From contig NZ_AP018222.1 of NCBI RefSeq assembly GCF_002368035.1, positions 4,147,534 through 4,211,533 of the forward strand: a stretch of 64,000 bases of DNA, given 5' to 3'. The notes under the pieces were generated by a model. That model saw only the letters and a list, made by a program, of their open reading frames with translations, searched no databases and was not told where the DNA came from. Each line of letters starts with the position of its first letter. Position 1 is the first letter of the stretch. The translations under genes were made by a program, and so were the position numbers. Source of the DNA: Nostoc linckia NIES-25. GTDB lineage: Bacteria > Cyanobacteriota > Cyanobacteriia > Cyanobacteriales > Nostocaceae. Positions 62,446 through 64,000 of this stretch are shown one piece after another.

Positions 62446-62530
62446 ATTTAATCTTTCCCCTTTCCGCTTTACCCCTTGTCCTTTCCCCATACCCGATGCC
62501 CAATGACCAATGACTAATGACCAATGACTA
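62395..62530. repeat. Hairpin repeat at the tetR 3' end, plus AATGACC heptamers
   Basis: The text GGGGAAAAGGTTAAAGGG and AATAAATTTAATCTTTCCCC, with the C-rich complement to 62490, is a short copy of the 59.4-kb array. CCAATGACCAATGACTAATG heptamer repeats follow at 62500-62530. The left end lies inside the tetR coding sequence. Confidence 0.85.
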
Positions 62531-62614
62531 ATAACTAACTTGTTGCAAAAATAACTTTTCACAAATCGTTGTAAATGAGATGATGTATTAATTAGAGAAA
62601 AAGGTGAACAATTG

Positions 62615-63013
62615 TTATTTTTCTCCCTCTGCTTGTGGTTGCAAGATGGCATTACAGTATTGTATGAGAGTGGTCAAGCGATCGCTAATCGTTTGCAGTC
62701 TTGTTTGTACAGTCGATGCCTGCCGCGCTCCTTGGAAAAACATCACATCTATTTCCAACAAGCGCAGTTGCTTACTCATCTCAGTTTGATAAGACTGAAC
62801 TCGCCAGTCTTCTCTTGGCACAGAGGCTTCCATTGGGGACGCTCCGGGAACGCCAACATCAGCCAAAGGTACAATTTCCTCCCTAAACAGTCGCTGCAAC
62901 GAGGCTACACGCCGCCGCAGTTCGGGTGCAACAATTTGCCCAGTTGTAGCATCGGAGCGTAATTGCTCCAGTAAGGTTATGAATGCCTGATATTTCTCAC
63001 GGTTTAAAGACAT
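62615..63013 (-). CDS. patD: Heterocyst frequency control protein PatD-like
   Basis: 132 residues, soluble and mostly helical: MSLNREKYQAFITLLEQLRS, VASLQRLFREEIVPLADVGV, SYQTEMSKQLRLLEIDVMFF then QGARQASTVQTRLQTISDRL. Both ends match what I remember of PatD, the small protein that tunes heterocyst frequency in Anabaena. The assignment is by recall of motifs and moderate only. It is divergent from rel. The opposite-strand open frames over it are shadows. Confidence 0.6.
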   Translation of the reverse strand: MSLNREKYQAFITLLEQLRSDATTGQIVAPELRRRVASLQRLFREEIVPLADVGVPGASPMEASVPREDWRVQSYQTEMSKQLRLLEIDVMFFQGARQASTVQTRLQTISDRLTTLIQYCNAILQPQAEGEK

Positions 63014-63092
63014 CGAGTGCTAGTTAAGATAGTATAAATGTCAAGTAATTTTTCTTATACAATAAACTCTCTTAACCACTTATCAGTACTAT

Positions 63093-63118
63093 AAGCCTCA
63101 AATCGTGATTTGAGGCTT
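63093..63118 (+). terminator. Perfect inverted repeat, terminator-like, between patD and rel
   Basis: AAGCCTCAAATC (63093-63104) and GATTTGAGGCTT (63107-63118) are exact complements with a 2-base centre, followed by TGTTTGC. It looks like an intrinsic terminator read on the plus strand, yet both neighbouring genes start away from it. It may end a short transcript that starts in the 63014-63090 stretch (TATAAAT at 63032, TACAAT at 63058). Confidence 0.55.
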
Positions 63119-63308
63119 TGTTTGCAATCAATCGATTTTCAAGTTTACGATTCTTGAAATTCACACTGGATGACTACCGTTGCCAATTGGAGAACCATCC
63201 CAACACTGTCTTTTTTGCCCATCTAGTGGCAACAGCATCTTCCCAGGGTGATGGTGCCAGTTTTGTCTATCTCACACTTATCTACCGATCTCCTTAAGAG
63301 CCAATTGT

Positions 63309-64000
63309 ATGAGCAGCATAGCGATCAATTCATCAGTCGATCTTGCCATTCCGGAATGGTTAAAGAAATGTTTGAAGGAATCATCGATAACTAGCAGCCA
63401 AGGCGAAGATGAGCGAAGGCATAATGATGCAGTGTTGATTGGTCGAGCATTTGAATTTGCTTACCAATTGCATCAAGGTCAATATCGCAAATCGGGAGAG
63501 CCATACATTGCTCATCCCATTGCTGTAGCCGGATTGCTGCGGGACTTGGGAGGTAGTCCTGCTATGATAGCAGCTGGGTTTCTTCATGATGTAGTTGAAG
63601 ATACAGAAGTCACTATTGAAGAAATCGAAGAAAGGTTTGGGCCGGAAGTCCGCCAATTGGTGGAAGGTGTCACCAAACTTTCTAAAATCAATTTCACCAG
63701 CAAAACCGAAAGCCAAGCGGAAAATTTCCGCCGGATGTTTTTGGCAATGGCGCAAGATATTCGAGTGATTGTGGTGAAGTTGGCAGACCGTTTGCATAAT
63801 ATGCGAACCTTACAATACATGTCGGAAGCCAGCCGCCGCCGCAGCGCCCAGGAAACGCGAGATATCTTCGCACCTTTAGCTAATCGCTTGGGGATCTGGC
63901 GAATTAAGTGGGAATTAGAGGATTTGGCTTTTAAATATTTGGAACCAGAAGCTTTCCGCGAAATGCAGCAGCATGTTTCCGAAAAGCGGACGGCGCGAGA
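63309..64000 (+). CDS. RelA/SpoT-type ppGpp synthetase/hydrolase, 5' part (runs off window)
   Basis: The frame from ATG 63309 is open to the window end (230 codons). Visible is the HD hydrolase domain of Rel: FAYQLHQGQYRKSGEPYIAH PIAV-type start, AGFLHDVVEDTEVTIEEIEE with the metal HD pair, and VVKLADRLHNMRTLQYMSEA, then ETRDIFAPLANRLGIWRIKW. The synthetase, TGS and ACT domains should follow downstream. As most cyanobacteria have a single bifunctional Rel, that is the likely role: making and degrading (p)ppGpp. The N-terminus (MSSIAINSSVDLAIPEWLKK) is typical of Nostocales Rel proteins. Confidence 0.95.
   Translation, partial: MSSIAINSSVDLAIPEWLKKCLKESSITSSQGEDERRHNDAVLIGRAFEFAYQLHQGQYRKSGEPYIAHPIAVAGLLRDLGGSPAMIAAGFLHDVVEDTEVTIEEIEERFGPEVRQLVEGVTKLSKINFTSKTESQAENFRRMFLAMAQDIRVIVVKLADRLHNMRTLQYMSEASRRRSAQETRDIFAPLANRLGIWRIKWELEDLAFKYLEPEAFREMQQHVSEKRTAR

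Noticed and set aside
62612..62962. Long open frame opposite the patD-like gene
   Set aside because: Antisense shadow; the minus-strand frame has the conserved protein pattern.

Overview
The window is chromosomal DNA of a filamentous, probably heterocyst-forming cyanobacterium (Nostocales, Nostoc/Anabaena type). Evidence: very many GCGATCGC (HIP1) octamers; a photosystem II subunit (psb30), a carboxysome shell protein (ccmP), a phycobilin-lyase-like gene, a PatD-like heterocyst frequency gene; and the dense short intergenic repeats typical of Nostoc (7-bp tandem repeats, GTAGAGACGC-type palindromes, G/C-skewed hairpins). No rRNA, tRNA or CRISPR array was seen.

Layout. 1-1.1 kb: 3' end of a class III adenylate cyclase and a small cyanobacterial gene. 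1.8-9.5 kb: purC, then the outer-membrane/lipid A block bamA(omp85)-lpxC-fabZ-lpxA-lpxB. 9.7-11.6 kb: an orphan C5-DNA methyltransferase and a CpcS-type lyase-like gene. 11.8-17.8 kb: an HlyD-type gene remnant, a sulfate-binding-protein homologue, then sphX/pstS-pstC-pstA-pstB (high-affinity phosphate uptake) and a small secreted protein. 18.2-22.4 kb: recJ, psb30, a YkgJ-like protein, and a split pair of Gdt1/UPF0016 half-proteins (hmx1/hmx2 type manganese exchanger). 22.6-31.5 kb: cytosolic cobalamin-binding-like protein, a hybrid histidine kinase with a decayed upstream PAS domain, an IS630 fragment, a pentapeptide-repeat protein, ccmP, argD and a K+ channel. 32.1-39.3 kb: a two-gene P-loop ATPase plus giant TPR-STAND-WD40 protein unit. 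39.4-49.9 kb: a DUF3445 fragment, an MMADHC/CblD-like gene, a BMP-type ABC transporter (binding protein plus ATPase, no permease), a glycosyltransferase preceded by an unidentified structured RNA leader, two FHA-domain proteins and endonuclease V. 50-58.4 kb: accessory region with a paralogous membrane/soluble protein pair around a MITE-like element, a PD-(D/E)XK-type protein, an SbcD-like nuclease, an AT-rich STAND NTPase, and a small hydrophobic protein plus Era-like GTPase pair. 58.6-64 kb: cysH, a DHA2 drug exporter divergent from its TetR regulator with a palindromic operator between them, patD-like gene and the 5' part of rel (ppGpp synthetase/hydrolase).

How the genes work together: the lpx block and BamA build the outer membrane; the pst block imports phosphate; psb30, ccmP and the CpcS-like gene serve photosynthesis and carbon fixation; purC, argD and cysH are biosynthetic housekeeping genes. 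The two STAND units (32-39 kb and 54.7-58.4 kb) look like NTP-dependent signalling or conflict systems and are the best candidates for undescribed biology, together with the 44.4-kb RNA structure. A second theme is repeat invasion: repeat DNA lies in frame inside bamA and recJ and supplies the last codons of lpxB, the BMP ATPase gene and the tetR gene, and two MITE-like elements are well delimited.
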